Source: Psychrobacter immobilis
Lineage (GTDB): Bacteria; Pseudomonadota; Gammaproteobacteria; Pseudomonadales; Moraxellaceae
Length of the DNA: 64,000 nt
Direction of reading: 5' to 3'
NCBI RefSeq assembly: GCF_904846175.1
Contig: NZ_CAJGZM010000003.1
Span: 186,001-250,000, forward strand
This document shows, in pieces, positions 53,240 through 62,068 of the stretch; position 1 is the stretch's first letter; every line of letters begins with the position of its first letter. The translations under genes and the position numbers were made by a program. The notes under the pieces are model-generated. The model had not been told where the DNA came from and did no database searches. It saw only the letters and a program-made list of their open reading frames with translations.

Positions 53240-55240
53240 ATGAGTGAACAAACCCAAGCGGACAATAAAAACGCTAATGACCTTGATGTTAATAAAGACA
53301 CCCCTGAATTAAAAAAACATACCTTTGAAGCGGAAGTGGCGCAACTGCTGCATTTAGTGACGCATTCGCTTTATTCTAATGCCGATATCTTTGTGCGTGA
53401 GTTGGTCTCAAATGCTTCTGATGCCTGTGATAAATTGCGTTTTGAAGCGACCAATGATGACAGTCTGTATGAAGATGATGGTGAGTTAAGAATCCGTATC
53501 AATGTTGATGAAGACGCTAAAACCATTACCTTTACCGATAATGGTATCGGCATGAATGAAGCCGATGCGATTGAGAACTTAGGCACGATTGCTAAGTCAG
53601 GTACTAAGGCTTTCTTAGATAAATTGTCTGAATCGCAAAAGCAAGATGGTCAATTAATCGGCCAGTTTGGGGTTGGCTTCTACTCAGGCTTTATCGTCGC
53701 TGATACCATTAGCGTTGAAACTCGCAAAGCAGGCGAGACTGTCGATAAAGGCGTACGCTGGGTATCTGATGGTACCGGTAGCTTTACCGTTGAGCCAATC
53801 ACCAAAGAAACTCGCGGTACCGCTATCACTTTGCATCTAAAAGAAGAATATTCAGCAGGCGAAGACAGCTACTTAGACCGTGGCAAAATCAAGCGTTTGG
53901 TGAATAAATATTCAGACCATATCAGTCTACCGATTCAGATGCGTAAAGAAGTTTGGCAAGAAGATGAGGTTGAAGAAGGAAGCGACACGCCTGCCAATGG
54001 TCAAATGGTCTTAACGGACGAATGGGAAACTATCAATAAGGCCAGCGCGCTATGGACACGTTCAGCCTCTGAGATTGAAGATGATGAGTATGTCGATTTC
54101 TACAAAAACATCACCTATGATATGGATGCGCCACTCGCATGGACGCATAACCGTGTCGAAGGCCGTGTTCAGTATACCCAGCTGCTTTATATTCCTAAAA
54201 AAGCACCAGTTGATTTATATACTCGTGACCAGCAACATGGTCTAAAGCTTTATGTCAAACGTGTCTTTATTATGGACGAAGCTGAGCAGCTGCTACCGAT
54301 GTACCTGCGTTTTGTTAAAGGGGTGATTGATTCAGCCGATTTGCCACTAAACGTCAGCCGTGAAATCTTACAAGAATCGCGTGATGTAAAATCAATCCGT
54401 GATGGTAACGCCCGTCGTATTTTGACCTTGCTTGCCAGTTTGGCCAATAGCGAAGACAGTGATAAGCAAGAAAAATTTGCCCAGTTCTATAGCGAATTTG
54501 GTGATGTTATCAAAGAAGGTCTCGGCGAAGACATGGGCAACCAAGAGCGTATTGCCAAATTGCTTCGTTATGCGACTAGCACTAACGATAAGGTTGAGAC
54601 CAGCTTTGAAGATTATAAAGGTCGGATGAAAGACGGTCAAAAAGCCATTTATTATCTAACGGCTGATAACTTGGCGGCAGCAAAGAACAGCCCGCAACTT
54701 GAGCTATTTAAGAAAAAAGGCATCGAAGTTATTTTGATGACCAGCCGTGTCGATGAATGGGCGATGAACTTCTTAACCTCATTTGATGAGACACCGCTGC
54801 AAAATATCGCCAAAGGTGCGGTTGATTTGGGCGACTTGCAGGATGAAGCCGAAAAGGCCGAAGCGGAAAAAGCACAAGAAACCATGAAGCCTGTTGTTGA
54901 TAAATTAAAAACGGCATTAGGCGAGCGTGCTAAAGACGTCAAAGTATCTACGCGTTTGGTTGATAGTCCAGCATGTCTAGTCATTGGTGAAGGAGAATTG
55001 TCACCACAAATGATTCAGATGCTTAAGCAAATGGGGCAGGACGTACCAGAAAGCAAGCCAACGCTTGAGGTCAACCCTGATCACCCATTGATTAAAAAGC
55101 TTGAGAGTAGCGAGCAGTCTGACGCTGATTTTGAGAAGCTTGCACAAGTGATTTTTGACCAAGCATTGTTAGCAGATGGTGGTCAATTAGAAGACCCCGC
55201 TGCCTATCTAAAACGCGTCAATGAGCTATTGATGAGATAA
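53240..55240 (+). CDS. htpG: Molecular chaperone HtpG (Hsp90)
   Basis: The bacterial Hsp90, an ATP-dependent dimeric chaperone. From the ATG at 53240, with AGGAG six bases upstream, it is 666 residues; the in-frame start at 53198 has no ribosome site. The ATP-binding N-domain shows [25 protein letters not shown] and [17 protein letters not shown]. An acidic insertion after the first 15 residues is low-complexity. The middle domain and the C-terminal dimerisation region (to the end [10 protein letters not shown]) are complete. A sigma-32-like promoter lies upstream. Confidence 0.98.
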   Translation: MSEQTQADNKNANDLDVNKDTPELKKHTFEAEVAQLLHLVTHSLYSNADIFVRELVSNASDACDKLRFEATNDDSLYEDDGELRIRINVDEDAKTITFTDNGIGMNEADAIENLGTIAKSGTKAFLDKLSESQKQDGQLIGQFGVGFYSGFIVADTISVETRKAGETVDKGVRWVSDGTGSFTVEPITKETRGTAITLHLKEEYSAGEDSYLDRGKIKRLVNKYSDHISLPIQMRKEVWQEDEVEEGSDTPANGQMVLTDEWETINKASALWTRSASEIEDDEYVDFYKNITYDMDAPLAWTHNRVEGRVQYTQLLYIPKKAPVDLYTRDQQHGLKLYVKRVFIMDEAEQLLPMYLRFVKGVIDSADLPLNVSREILQESRDVKSIRDGNARRILTLLASLANSEDSDKQEKFAQFYSEFGDVIKEGLGEDMGNQERIAKLLRYATSTNDKVETSFEDYKGRMKDGQKAIYYLTADNLAAAKNSPQLELFKKKGIEVILMTSRVDEWAMNFLTSFDETPLQNIAKGAVDLGDLQDEAEKAEAEKAQETMKPVVDKLKTALGERAKDVKVSTRLVDSPACLVIGEGELSPQMIQMLKQMGQDVPESKPTLEVNPDHPLIKKLESSEQSDADFEKLAQVIFDQALLADGGQLEDPAAYLKRVNELLMR

Positions 55241-55262
55241 TGTTTAGTGTTTGAATAGAAAG

Positions 55263-55292
55263 GAGGTCTTGATTCTAAGGCCTCTTTTTTTT
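55263..55292 (+). terminator. Rho-independent terminator after htpG
   Basis: GAGGTCTT (55263-55270) pairs with AAGGCCTC (55277-55284, one T-G pair), followed by eight T residues. Confidence 0.88.
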
Positions 55293-55593
55293 AATAAATT
55301 TTTAATCAGTATTTAGGGTGTTTTTTAAGTGAATTTTACAAATCAGCCTTATGTTCTTGACCGACAATCCGTTACAATCGCGATAGATTAGCGGGCTAAA
55401 CTATTAAGTTAGGTTTCTTGCTTTTCAACCCTATTTTATCGTTAATTAATTCTGAAATTGCTACCGATACGCCTTATAAAAATATGTATTTATCGTTTTT
55501 CTTTTCAAAGAACACATATTAAAAAGTATTCGTAGCAAAATATTTTATTATTGATTGGCGTTATTTCTCTCGACTGGCTAGAGGTCTAAGTCT
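55293..55593. other. Spacer between htpG and the C13 peptidase gene
   Basis: About 300 bases of A/T-rich DNA after the terminator. I see no gene or repeat. The promoter of the C13 peptidase gene should lie here. Confidence 0.35.
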
Positions 55594-57054
55594 TTGTCAC
55601 TTGCGTCGTTAAAAACTGTTTCGCTTCAGCGCTTCTCGCTCAATTTCGCTGCCAACATTATTGCAACCTTATGGATGTTAGTAGGGTCAACACGGGCGTT
55701 TTCTTGGGTAAAACCTACCTTTATCCAGTTTGCAGTTTTCGCCTTATTAGCACTGGGTAGTAATGTGCTTTTTTCGTGGCTGGCAGCAGAAAATGGCAGC
55801 GTCTTTAATGAGCAAGGATTGGTCAGCTATTTAATTTGGCCGATGATTATTCTATTGGGCGGCATCATTTTGGCACGCCGCGCGGGTAATCAAGGTCTGG
55901 TCTTTGTGCCTGTTATTCTATGGTTGGTTGCCGATACGTTATCGGCGCTGCTACAAAGCCTTGTACAGTTTTTTGGTAGTTATGGTTGGTTGCCCGACTG
56001 GAGCTATTCACTTTTGCCTATATTGTTCTTGGTGCTGTTCTTATGGCAAACCTTGGCACTATTATGGATTTTCTCTAGGCGCTTGCGGGTTCCTTGGTGG
56101 GAGCGCATTATTGTCATCATAGGGGCGGTGGCATTATTGACCATTTGGCAGCGCAATGTCGCGGATCAGCCGATATTTAAGCAAATCCCTGTTGAGCCGG
56201 TATTAGAAGAAGCGGCGTTATACGAGCAGCCAAGATTGCTGCAGCAAGCTTTGAGTAGTATCGATGCGAGTACTCTAGGCAAGACCGACTGGTATTTTAT
56301 GGGTGTGGCAGGATTCTCAGAGCAAAACGTCTTTCGCTCTGAGATTAATAAAGTACGTGAGCTATTTGATGTGCGTTTTGGCACCAGCGGACACTCCCTA
56401 TCACTGATTAACAACACCTATAGTTGGTTAGATGAGCCGATTGCTACTAAGACCAGTATATTGCGCGGCTTAAAAACCATCGGTAAGCAGATGAATGCCG
56501 ATGAAGATGTTTTATTCCTCACATTGTCTTCACACGGTGATGAAAATATCATTCAACTAGAGAATCCGCCATTAGCGATTGATAATTTGGATGTTGCATG
56601 GTTACGTGAGGCCTTAGACGCATCCGGTATTCGCTGGCGTGTGATTGTAGTATCCGCGTGCTATTCAGGCTCGTTTATCGATGAGTTGGCGTCTCCAACG
56701 ACAGTAATCATTACCGCTTCTGCCGCTGACAAGATGTCATTTGGTTGTACCAATAGCGCTGAGATGACCTATTTTGGCCAAGCGTTTTTTGCTGAAAGCT
56801 TACGTGGCAATACCAGCTTCGAAGCCGCCTTTAAAGATGCGCGTTTGCGTGTCAATGAGCGTGAGATTGCGATGGGCTTTGAGCCATCAGAGCCGCAAAT
56901 GGTGATTGGTAGCTTGATGGAAACGGCATTGCCAGCATTTGAGCAAGTGTTGTTTGATAAAGCACGACCGTCATTTGCTAACGTGACTGATAGTTCTGCC
57001 GCTGATATTAATTCAGATATGCCAGTGAATATTGCTGCTGCTCCTATTGATTAA
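55594..57054 (+). CDS. Membrane-bound peptidase C13 (legumain-like) family protein
   Basis: A 486-residue protein with five or so membrane segments in residues about 15-190, then a peptidase_C13-type caspase-like domain (about 225-460). The presumed catalytic His314 lies in LTLSSHGDENII and Cys356 in VVSACYSGSFIDEL, the His-Gly and Ala-Cys-x-Ser/Gly pattern of clan CD peptidases. ITASAADKMSFGCTN and MTYFGQAFF follow. GAGG at 55581-55584 supports the TTG start at 55594. Bacterial C13-like membrane proteins are uncharacterised, so substrate and activity are unknown. The (TAAAAGC)3 repeat and a weak hairpin follow the gene. Confidence 0.8.
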   Translation: MSLASLKTVSLQRFSLNFAANIIATLWMLVGSTRAFSWVKPTFIQFAVFALLALGSNVLFSWLAAENGSVFNEQGLVSYLIWPMIILLGGIILARRAGNQGLVFVPVILWLVADTLSALLQSLVQFFGSYGWLPDWSYSLLPILFLVLFLWQTLALLWIFSRRLRVPWWERIIVIIGAVALLTIWQRNVADQPIFKQIPVEPVLEEAALYEQPRLLQQALSSIDASTLGKTDWYFMGVAGFSEQNVFRSEINKVRELFDVRFGTSGHSLSLINNTYSWLDEPIATKTSILRGLKTIGKQMNADEDVLFLTLSSHGDENIIQLENPPLAIDNLDVAWLREALDASGIRWRVIVVSACYSGSFIDELASPTTVIITASAADKMSFGCTNSAEMTYFGQAFFAESLRGNTSFEAAFKDARLRVNEREIAMGFEPSEPQMVIGSLMETALPAFEQVLFDKARPSFANVTDSSAADINSDMPVNIAAAPID

Positions 57055-57088
57055 GCACGGATTTCTTAATTGCTTAGCTCGTAGTTTC

Positions 57089-57110
57089 TAAAAGCTAAAA
57101 GCTAAAAGCT
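57089..57110 (+). repeat. Three tandem copies of TAAAAGC
   Basis: An exact 7-base unit repeated three times, 35 bases after the C13 gene stop. The last copy pairs with GCTTTT at 57115-57120 to give a short hairpin, perhaps a weak terminator. Confidence 0.6.
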
Positions 57111-57220
57111 GAGCGCTTTTAAAACGTCTAAAATGGTACGCTTGTCTTATTAATGATTTGTTATTAACTATTGATTAGCGCTCAACGCTTATTTTATCTT
57201 GGATAACAAGGATATTACTT

Positions 57221-58111
57221 ATGAATAATTCTTATAAACACAGTTTATCTACCAGCTCGAAAATCGAGCAGATCAGCGTCAATCGCTGCTTCGATGGCGA
57301 GCAGCATTACTATAATCATCAATCAGCGTCGACCAAAACGCCAATGACCTTTAGTATTTATCTGCCCGATGAAGCGCTTGCCGGTCGCCGCTGTCCGGCA
57401 GTTTTGTATCTCTCAGGGTTGACCTGTAATGCTGATAACGTCACTCATAAAGCCCATTTCCAACAAAAATGTAGCGAGCTTGGCATGATTTTTATTGCCC
57501 CTGATACTTCTCCTAGAAGCAGTGACGGTCACGATGTACCAAACGATGAGCGTTATTTTGTCGGGCAGGGCGCAAGCTACTATGTCGATGCCACGCAATT
57601 ACCGTGGACAGAACACTTTAATATGCAAAGCTATATCGTTGATGAATTATACGATTTGCTGCGCTCTGAGTTTCCAATTGATAGTATTGGTATCACTGGC
57701 CATTCGATGGGCGGTCATGGCGCGTTACTGTTGGGCTTTAAGTTCCCAAGTAAGTTTGTCAGTGTCTCCGCTTTATCGCCTGTTTGTGCGGCCAGTGAGT
57801 CAGCATGGGGGCAGGCTGCTTATAGCGAATACTTTGGCGATGACCAATCATTATGGGCGCAAGCCGATGCTTCACAGATGATTGTAGAGGTCGGTCAGCA
57901 ATATGCCAGTATTTTGGTCGACCAAGGCGCGGCTGATAAATTTTTAATAGAAGGGCAGTTGCAAACCTCTAAGCTACAAGAAGCTTGTAAAAAGGCGCAA
58001 CAGCCGCTGACGTTACGTTATCAGGCAGGTCATGACCACAGCTATTATTTTATTCAAACCGTCATTAACGACCATATTGAACATCACTGGCGAATGGCGC
58101 AGATGAGCTAA
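57221..58111 (+). CDS. fghA: S-formylglutathione hydrolase
   Basis: An alpha/beta-hydrolase (esterase D type) that releases formate and glutathione from S-formylglutathione in formaldehyde detoxification. The 296-residue protein has FSIYLPDEALAGRRCPAVLYLSGLTCN, APDTSPRSSDGHDVPNDE, the nucleophile elbow GHSMGGHGA with Ser162, SPVCAASESAWGQAAYSEYFGD, and the catalytic His in AGHDHSYYFIQTVI. It is about 15 residues longer than usual at the N-terminus. The partner alcohol dehydrogenase gene is not in this window. Confidence 0.95.
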   Translation: MNNSYKHSLSTSSKIEQISVNRCFDGEQHYYNHQSASTKTPMTFSIYLPDEALAGRRCPAVLYLSGLTCNADNVTHKAHFQQKCSELGMIFIAPDTSPRSSDGHDVPNDERYFVGQGASYYVDATQLPWTEHFNMQSYIVDELYDLLRSEFPIDSIGITGHSMGGHGALLLGFKFPSKFVSVSALSPVCAASESAWGQAAYSEYFGDDQSLWAQADASQMIVEVGQQYASILVDQGAADKFLIEGQLQTSKLQEACKKAQQPLTLRYQAGHDHSYYFIQTVINDHIEHHWRMAQMS

Positions 58112-58224
58112 GCCCGTTATATAACTTGACAGATGGTTACGCTGATTATTTAACCAAACGCATTTATTGGTATAAAATAGAGCTTGATTGTATATATGCT
58201 AAGTAGCCTTAAAGGTAAAGTTTT

Positions 58225-58668
58225 ATGATAAACAGTCTGAAAGCATCGGTAAATGCGGGTGCAACTCATACGCCGAAAACAGCTCAATCATCGCTTTTGA
58301 CTATGCAAGCTGACATGGCTGCTGCTGTCAAAAATAAACAGCAAGACAGTATTGCGCAAAAAAGCAATCTAAATTCAGATGTCCGTAACGTGAAATCAAA
58401 CTTTGCAACTGCCGCTAAACAACTCGATGCCGTGCAACTATCGCGGGTGATAGAGATGGCGTGGGAGGACAGAACGCCGTTCGAGGCGATAGAGCATAGC
58501 TACGGTCTCGACGAGACGGCAGTCATTAAGCTGATGCGACAAGAACTGAAACCATCGTCTTTTCGCTTATGGCGTCAGCGTGTTACCAATCGTGCCACTA
58601 AGCATTTGGCAAAACGTCCGTTTGACGTTGGTCGCGCTTATTGTAAAACCCAGTATAAGCCGCGCTAG
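58225..58668 (+). CDS. DUF2805 / TIGR03643 family protein
   Basis: A 147-residue protein whose C-terminal 75 residues match the DUF2805 pattern: LSRVIEMAWEDRTPFEAIEH, YGLDETAVIKLMRQELKPSS, FRLWRQRVTNRATKHLAKR. The helix-turn-helix-like, basic character suggests nucleic-acid binding, but no function is established. Residues 1-70 are a polar Lys/Gln/Ser-rich stretch without pattern. It lies 113 bases after fghA and 135 before rpe. Confidence 0.88.
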   Translation: MINSLKASVNAGATHTPKTAQSSLLTMQADMAAAVKNKQQDSIAQKSNLNSDVRNVKSNFATAAKQLDAVQLSRVIEMAWEDRTPFEAIEHSYGLDETAVIKLMRQELKPSSFRLWRQRVTNRATKHLAKRPFDVGRAYCKTQYKPR

Positions 58669-58803
58669 TGATTTGAGTTTATTACTTTAATAGCCAGTTA
58701 TTAACAGCAAATGCTTTAACATCAGTTATTTAACTGCTAACAACATTCATTAAAAACCTTTTTTACTAAACTTTTATACCAACCTCAATTAGGTAGCTCA
58801 ATT

Positions 58804-59493
58804 ATGATTAGCCCCTCTAAACCGTATCTAATCGCTCCTTCTATTTTATCTGCCGACTTTGCTAGATTAGGCGAAGAAGTAGAGCGGGTATTAGAATCGG
58901 GTGCGGATGTCATCCATTTTGACGTAATGGACAACCATTATGTGCCCAATCTGACTTTTGGTAGCATGATATGTCAGGCGCTGCGTGATTACGGTATTGA
59001 GGCGCCCATCGATGTGCATCTGATGGTGTCACCAGTTGATAGCATGATTGAGCAGTTTTTAGAAGCGGGTGCCAGCATCATCACCTTCCATCCAGAAGCC
59101 AGCGTGCATATTGACCGCTCTTTGCAACTGATTAAAGATGGCGGCGCAGAATGTGGCTTGGTATTAAACCCCGCAACGCCGCTACATTATCTGGACTATG
59201 TGATGGACAAGGTTGACCAAATCCTGCTGATGAGCGTTAATCCGGGCTACGGTGGTCAGTCATTTATTGAAGGCACATTAGATAAAGTTCGCCAAGTCCG
59301 TCAGCGTATCATTACCAGTGGTCGTGACATCAGGTTAGAAGTAGATGGTGGCATCAAAGCCAGTAATATCCGTGCCATTGCTGAAGCGGGCGCTGATATG
59401 TTCGTCGCCGGTTCCGCTATCTTTAACCAAGAAGATTATAAAGTGGCTATCGATGCCATGCGCGCAGAGTTGGCCTTGGCAAATGGCTATTAA
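58804..59493 (+). CDS. rpe: Ribulose-phosphate 3-epimerase
   Basis: A TIM-barrel metalloenzyme that interconverts ribulose-5-phosphate and xylulose-5-phosphate. The 229-residue protein shows [37 protein letters not shown] (metal and catalytic Asp), [31 protein letters not shown] (second Asp) and FVAGSAIF. No unusual feature. Confidence 0.97.
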   Translation: MISPSKPYLIAPSILSADFARLGEEVERVLESGADVIHFDVMDNHYVPNLTFGSMICQALRDYGIEAPIDVHLMVSPVDSMIEQFLEAGASIITFHPEASVHIDRSLQLIKDGGAECGLVLNPATPLHYLDYVMDKVDQILLMSVNPGYGGQSFIEGTLDKVRQVRQRIITSGRDIRLEVDGGIKASNIRAIAEAGADMFVAGSAIFNQEDYKVAIDAMRAELALANGY

Positions 59494-59567
59494 TCTCCAT
59501 CTATAGCCATACATATGAATGATAAAGTTATAATGATAGTCAATGAAAAGTCATGCAAAGGTGAAAT

Positions 59568-59927
59568 ATGGATACGCAAAAGCCCGTTAACGCAGCAGTA
59601 CCGCATCAACCTGTGAAAGAGACTGAGTCGCAGCAAGCTAGCTTAGTCCCCAGAGGTATTACCATTGGCATGGCGGCTTTTGCCTTAGTACTCAGTCTGG
59701 CAGGCTATGGCTTTCGTCTGATGGTAGGTGATGATACTGGTGAAGTGTTACGCCACGCTGCAGTGATAGTACCCGTATTTATGCTCGGTATTCCGCTGTT
59801 GTTTTGGATAGGTTCACGCATATTTAACAAGCTTAAAGGCACGCATATAGAAGGTTGGAATGCCATTAGCTTGGGCTATTTAACGTCTTGTATATCGATG
59901 CTATGGTTGATGGGTACCTATAGTTAA
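59568..59927 (+). CDS. Small membrane protein, three segments
   Basis: A 119-residue protein of unknown function. After a polar Gln/Pro-rich N-terminus, three hydrophobic segments lie near residues 31-50 (ITIGMAAFALVLSLAGYGF), 63-83 (AAVIVPVFMLGIPLLFWIGS) and 98-116 (ISLGYLTSCISMLWLMG). AAGGTG precedes the ATG. It begins a run of three small genes of unknown function, here to 60.9 kb, on the same strand. Confidence 0.7.
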   Translation: MDTQKPVNAAVPHQPVKETESQQASLVPRGITIGMAAFALVLSLAGYGFRLMVGDDTGEVLRHAAVIVPVFMLGIPLLFWIGSRIFNKLKGTHIEGWNAISLGYLTSCISMLWLMGTYS

Positions 59928-60061
59928 TTGTTTAGTCACCAAGATAAAACCGCCTTATAGATATAACCTTATCCATATAACGTGGCAATATTTTTTATAA
60001 GCGGTTTTTACACACTTCTCAATCATTAAGTCATACGTTGCTAGCGTGACTGGAATTTTAC

Positions 60062-60373
60062 ATGCGAATCATGCCGACCAAGATTGCCAACATTATTTAT
60101 CCAAAAGACTTACCAAATGGCTTATTTACCAGCTTAATTATTGCCTGTTTGCTATTAGGGTTATCCTACCTGCGTCATGGTACGGGGCTGCAAGGTTGGC
60201 TGCACGTCTTTGAAAATTGGCTACTCATGCTGATAATAATACCGACGGCCACTGCCACTGTTGCCCTACCGTTTAAATATCGTGATCCTACGCTTGAGCT
60301 TAAGTTGACCTATTATCTTGGTATGTTTGTCGCTTTCTTATTTACCTTGGCAAAACTGCGTTATTGGCGTTAA
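60062..60373 (+). CDS. Small membrane protein
   Basis: A 103-residue protein of unknown function with hydrophobic segments near residues 21-37 (LFTSLIIACLLLGLSYL), 51-68 (WLLMLIIIPTATATVALP) and 82-97 (YYLGMFVAFLFTLAKL). A GGAA element six bases before the ATG is the best ribosome site. The preceding small gene ends 135 bases upstream, and an AT-rich stretch with TTATAAGCGGTTTTTACAC lies between. Confidence 0.68.
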   Translation: MRIMPTKIANIIYPKDLPNGLFTSLIIACLLLGLSYLRHGTGLQGWLHVFENWLLMLIIIPTATATVALPFKYRDPTLELKLTYYLGMFVAFLFTLAKLRYWR

Positions 60374-60570
60374 GTATCAGTTTTTGGCGAATAAGCACGA
60401 ATAAAGTGCATGTATGCAAAAGACTTGGACGCCAGCCCTTGAATTGTAGGCATAAAGCGTCCATTGTATGACTAAGATAGTTTTGCCCGCATGACTGTAA
60501 GACGAGCGCTTTAATGAATAACATGACCGCATTTTTACAGATATAAAACGGGATAATAAGGAAAAAATGA

Positions 60571-60882
60571 ATGCCATACGATATTGATAATGACATAGAA
60601 GTAGATAGCGACAGTACCGATCAGTTTGCAGGATTTGCCAAAGAAACCACGCTTGAGCTGGTAGAAGCAGATGATGGTCGCTTACTATTACGTGATGCTG
60701 AACAAGATGAAGCGCCACTCATGACCATTGATTTTTCTGAAAAGCTTAAAGAAATACTTGGTAGCGATACGCAAGCGATTGGTCAGCATATGATTCATGC
60801 CGCGATTCAAGTCATCATGCAAAAGCAGATGAGCCAGTGGCATGCGCATGTGTATGATAAAGAGCCGACACATTATAGTTAA
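60571..60882 (+). CDS. Hypothetical acidic protein
   Basis: A 103-residue soluble, acidic protein I do not recognise. It starts at the ATG at 60571, with AAGGA eight bases upstream; an ATG four bases earlier is out of frame. The pattern is DLEL-like TLELVEADDGRLLLRDAEQD, MTIDFSEKLKEILG, then an amphipathic helix IGQHMIHAAIQVIMQKQMSQWH. It ends before the strong bidirectional terminator at 60965. Confidence 0.72.
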   Translation: MPYDIDNDIEVDSDSTDQFAGFAKETTLELVEADDGRLLLRDAEQDEAPLMTIDFSEKLKEILGSDTQAIGQHMIHAAIQVIMQKQMSQWHAHVYDKEPTHYS

Positions 60883-60964
60883 TAGCTAATTGGTCTGTGA
60901 ATTTGCCATAGTGAAGATATAATTAATGCCTCACTAAAATAATAGTTGGTTGAAAATAGGCAAT

Positions 60965-60999
60965 AAAAAAGGGTTTATCAAATGATAAACCCTTTTTTT
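60965..60999. terminator. Bidirectional terminator between the acidic protein gene and rpmG
   Basis: The 16-base A6-GGGTTTATCA arm (60965-60980) and the 17-base TGATAAACCC-T7 arm (60983-60999) form a near-perfect hairpin, ending both the plus-strand unit and the rpmB-rpmG unit on the minus strand. Confidence 0.92.
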
Positions 61000-61058
61000 G
61001 TTCAAATAACTTATTTATAGAACGTATTTATAAAAAATACATTCCATAAAAATAGCAA

Positions 61059-61214
61059 TTATTTGATTTTCGCTTCTTTAAAGATCACATGCTGGCGTAC
61101 TTTTGGATCAAACTTTTTGATTTCCATTTTGCCAGGCATAGTGCGCTTGTTTTTGGTAGTGGTATAGTAATACCCAGTACCAGCGGTCGATACTAACTTA
61201 ATTTTATCTCTCAT
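61059..61214 (-). CDS. rpmG: 50S ribosomal protein L33
   Basis: A 51-residue protein of the large ribosomal subunit, too short for a 60-codon cut-off, so I translated it directly. [39 protein letters not shown] and [12 protein letters not shown] are an exact L33 pattern. The zinc-binding Cys residues of the longer L33 form are absent (the C-minus form). AGGAAAG precedes the ATG. It follows rpmB by 134 bases on the minus strand; rpmB-rpmG order is typical. Confidence 0.97.
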   Translation of the reverse strand: MRDKIKLVSTAGTGYYYTTTKNKRTMPGKMEIKKFDPKVRQHVIFKEAKIK

Positions 61215-61348
61215 GATAGCTTTCCTGTAAATGAGGGGTCTTCAAACGATGGGTACGGATCTAAAAAATTCAGTGGCTACAATGAAGATAGCAGAATAGC
61301 AGCTTAAGTAACAAAGATAATCGATGTCCTTAAGCTAGCAGTCGTCAC

Positions 61349-61585
61349 TTATACTTTTTGACCTTGTGCGCGCATATCTGCTAGCACTTTATCGATACCA
61401 AGTTTGTCAATGGTGCGCATACCTTTGGTAGACACACGTAGACGTACAAAACGATTTTCAGACTCTACCCAAAAACGATGGTTATGAAGGTTTGGTAGAA
61501 AGCGACGACGGGTTTTGTTGTTTGCGTGCGAAACATTATTACCCACCATAGGGCGCTTTCCAGTCACTTGGCAAACTCTAGACAT
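61349..61585 (-). CDS. rpmB: 50S ribosomal protein L28
   Basis: A 78-residue ribosomal protein. [31 protein letters not shown], then [24 protein letters not shown], is the standard L28 pattern. AGGAG precedes the ATG at 61585. A GGTATGAG/CTCATACC hairpin lies about 20 bases before the start in the mRNA, and a promoter-like pair lies about 190 bases upstream. Confidence 0.97.
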   Translation of the reverse strand: MSRVCQVTGKRPMVGNNVSHANNKTRRRFLPNLHNHRFWVESENRFVRLRVSTKGMRTIDKLGIDKVLADMRAQGQKV

Positions 61586-61605
61586 GGCGAACTCCTAATC
61601 TATGA

Positions 61606-61626
61606 GGTATGAGTTTTTCTCATACC
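61606..61626 (-). promoter_or_regulatory. Leader hairpin before rpmB
   Basis: GGTATGAG (61606-61613) and CTCATACC (61619-61626) are perfect 8-bp arms with an all-A loop of five bases in the mRNA. It ends about 20 bases before the rpmB ATG and just upstream of its AGGAG ribosome site, so it could set rpmB-rpmG translation. Confidence 0.5.
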
Positions 61627-61773
61627 AGTCTGGGCAAGTTGCACGTATTTGCGGCATGGACACAGCAAGCGGCAGCTTTGCACCAAACAAAACTATATGA
61701 AGGTTGAGCTGATATGACTGTCATCTAAAGGCAAATAACAGGCTAACCAATTCAGAAAATTTTAAAGCCGACA

Positions 61774-61802
61774 TTTATACCATAAAAGTAATGAATACTC
61801 AA
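61774..61802 (-). promoter_or_regulatory. Candidate sigma-70 promoter for rpmB-rpmG
   Basis: On the minus strand TTGAGT (61797-61802), a 17-base spacer, and TATAAA (61774-61779) with a further T. It gives a leader of about 180 bases containing the hairpin at 61606-61626. Confidence 0.55.
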
Positions 61803-62068
61803 ATATTTTTATGATGAATGTCTGCTTCAACGCGAGCTATTATACCTGAAATGAGCGGGCTATGTGATTGATTATTTAATAGTAGAGATTCATTTTTTAG
61901 TTGTAAGTTATAACAAAAGTCAGTAAAGTTGCGGTTATATATTTAATACAATCTGTTAATACAACTGCTATTATTGTAAGTATATGTATCATTGGTATTC
62001 TAATATGAAGCCATGTAATGATTATGTATATTTACTCAAATTAATTGCGTCCGCCGCGGAGTTCAAAA
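61803..62068. other. AT-rich spacer upstream of the Ig-like lipoprotein gene
   Basis: Together with the rpmB leader this makes a 483-base gene-free stretch. It is markedly A/T-rich. No gene or repeat is visible. The promoter of the large plus-strand lipoprotein gene should lie here. Confidence 0.4.
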
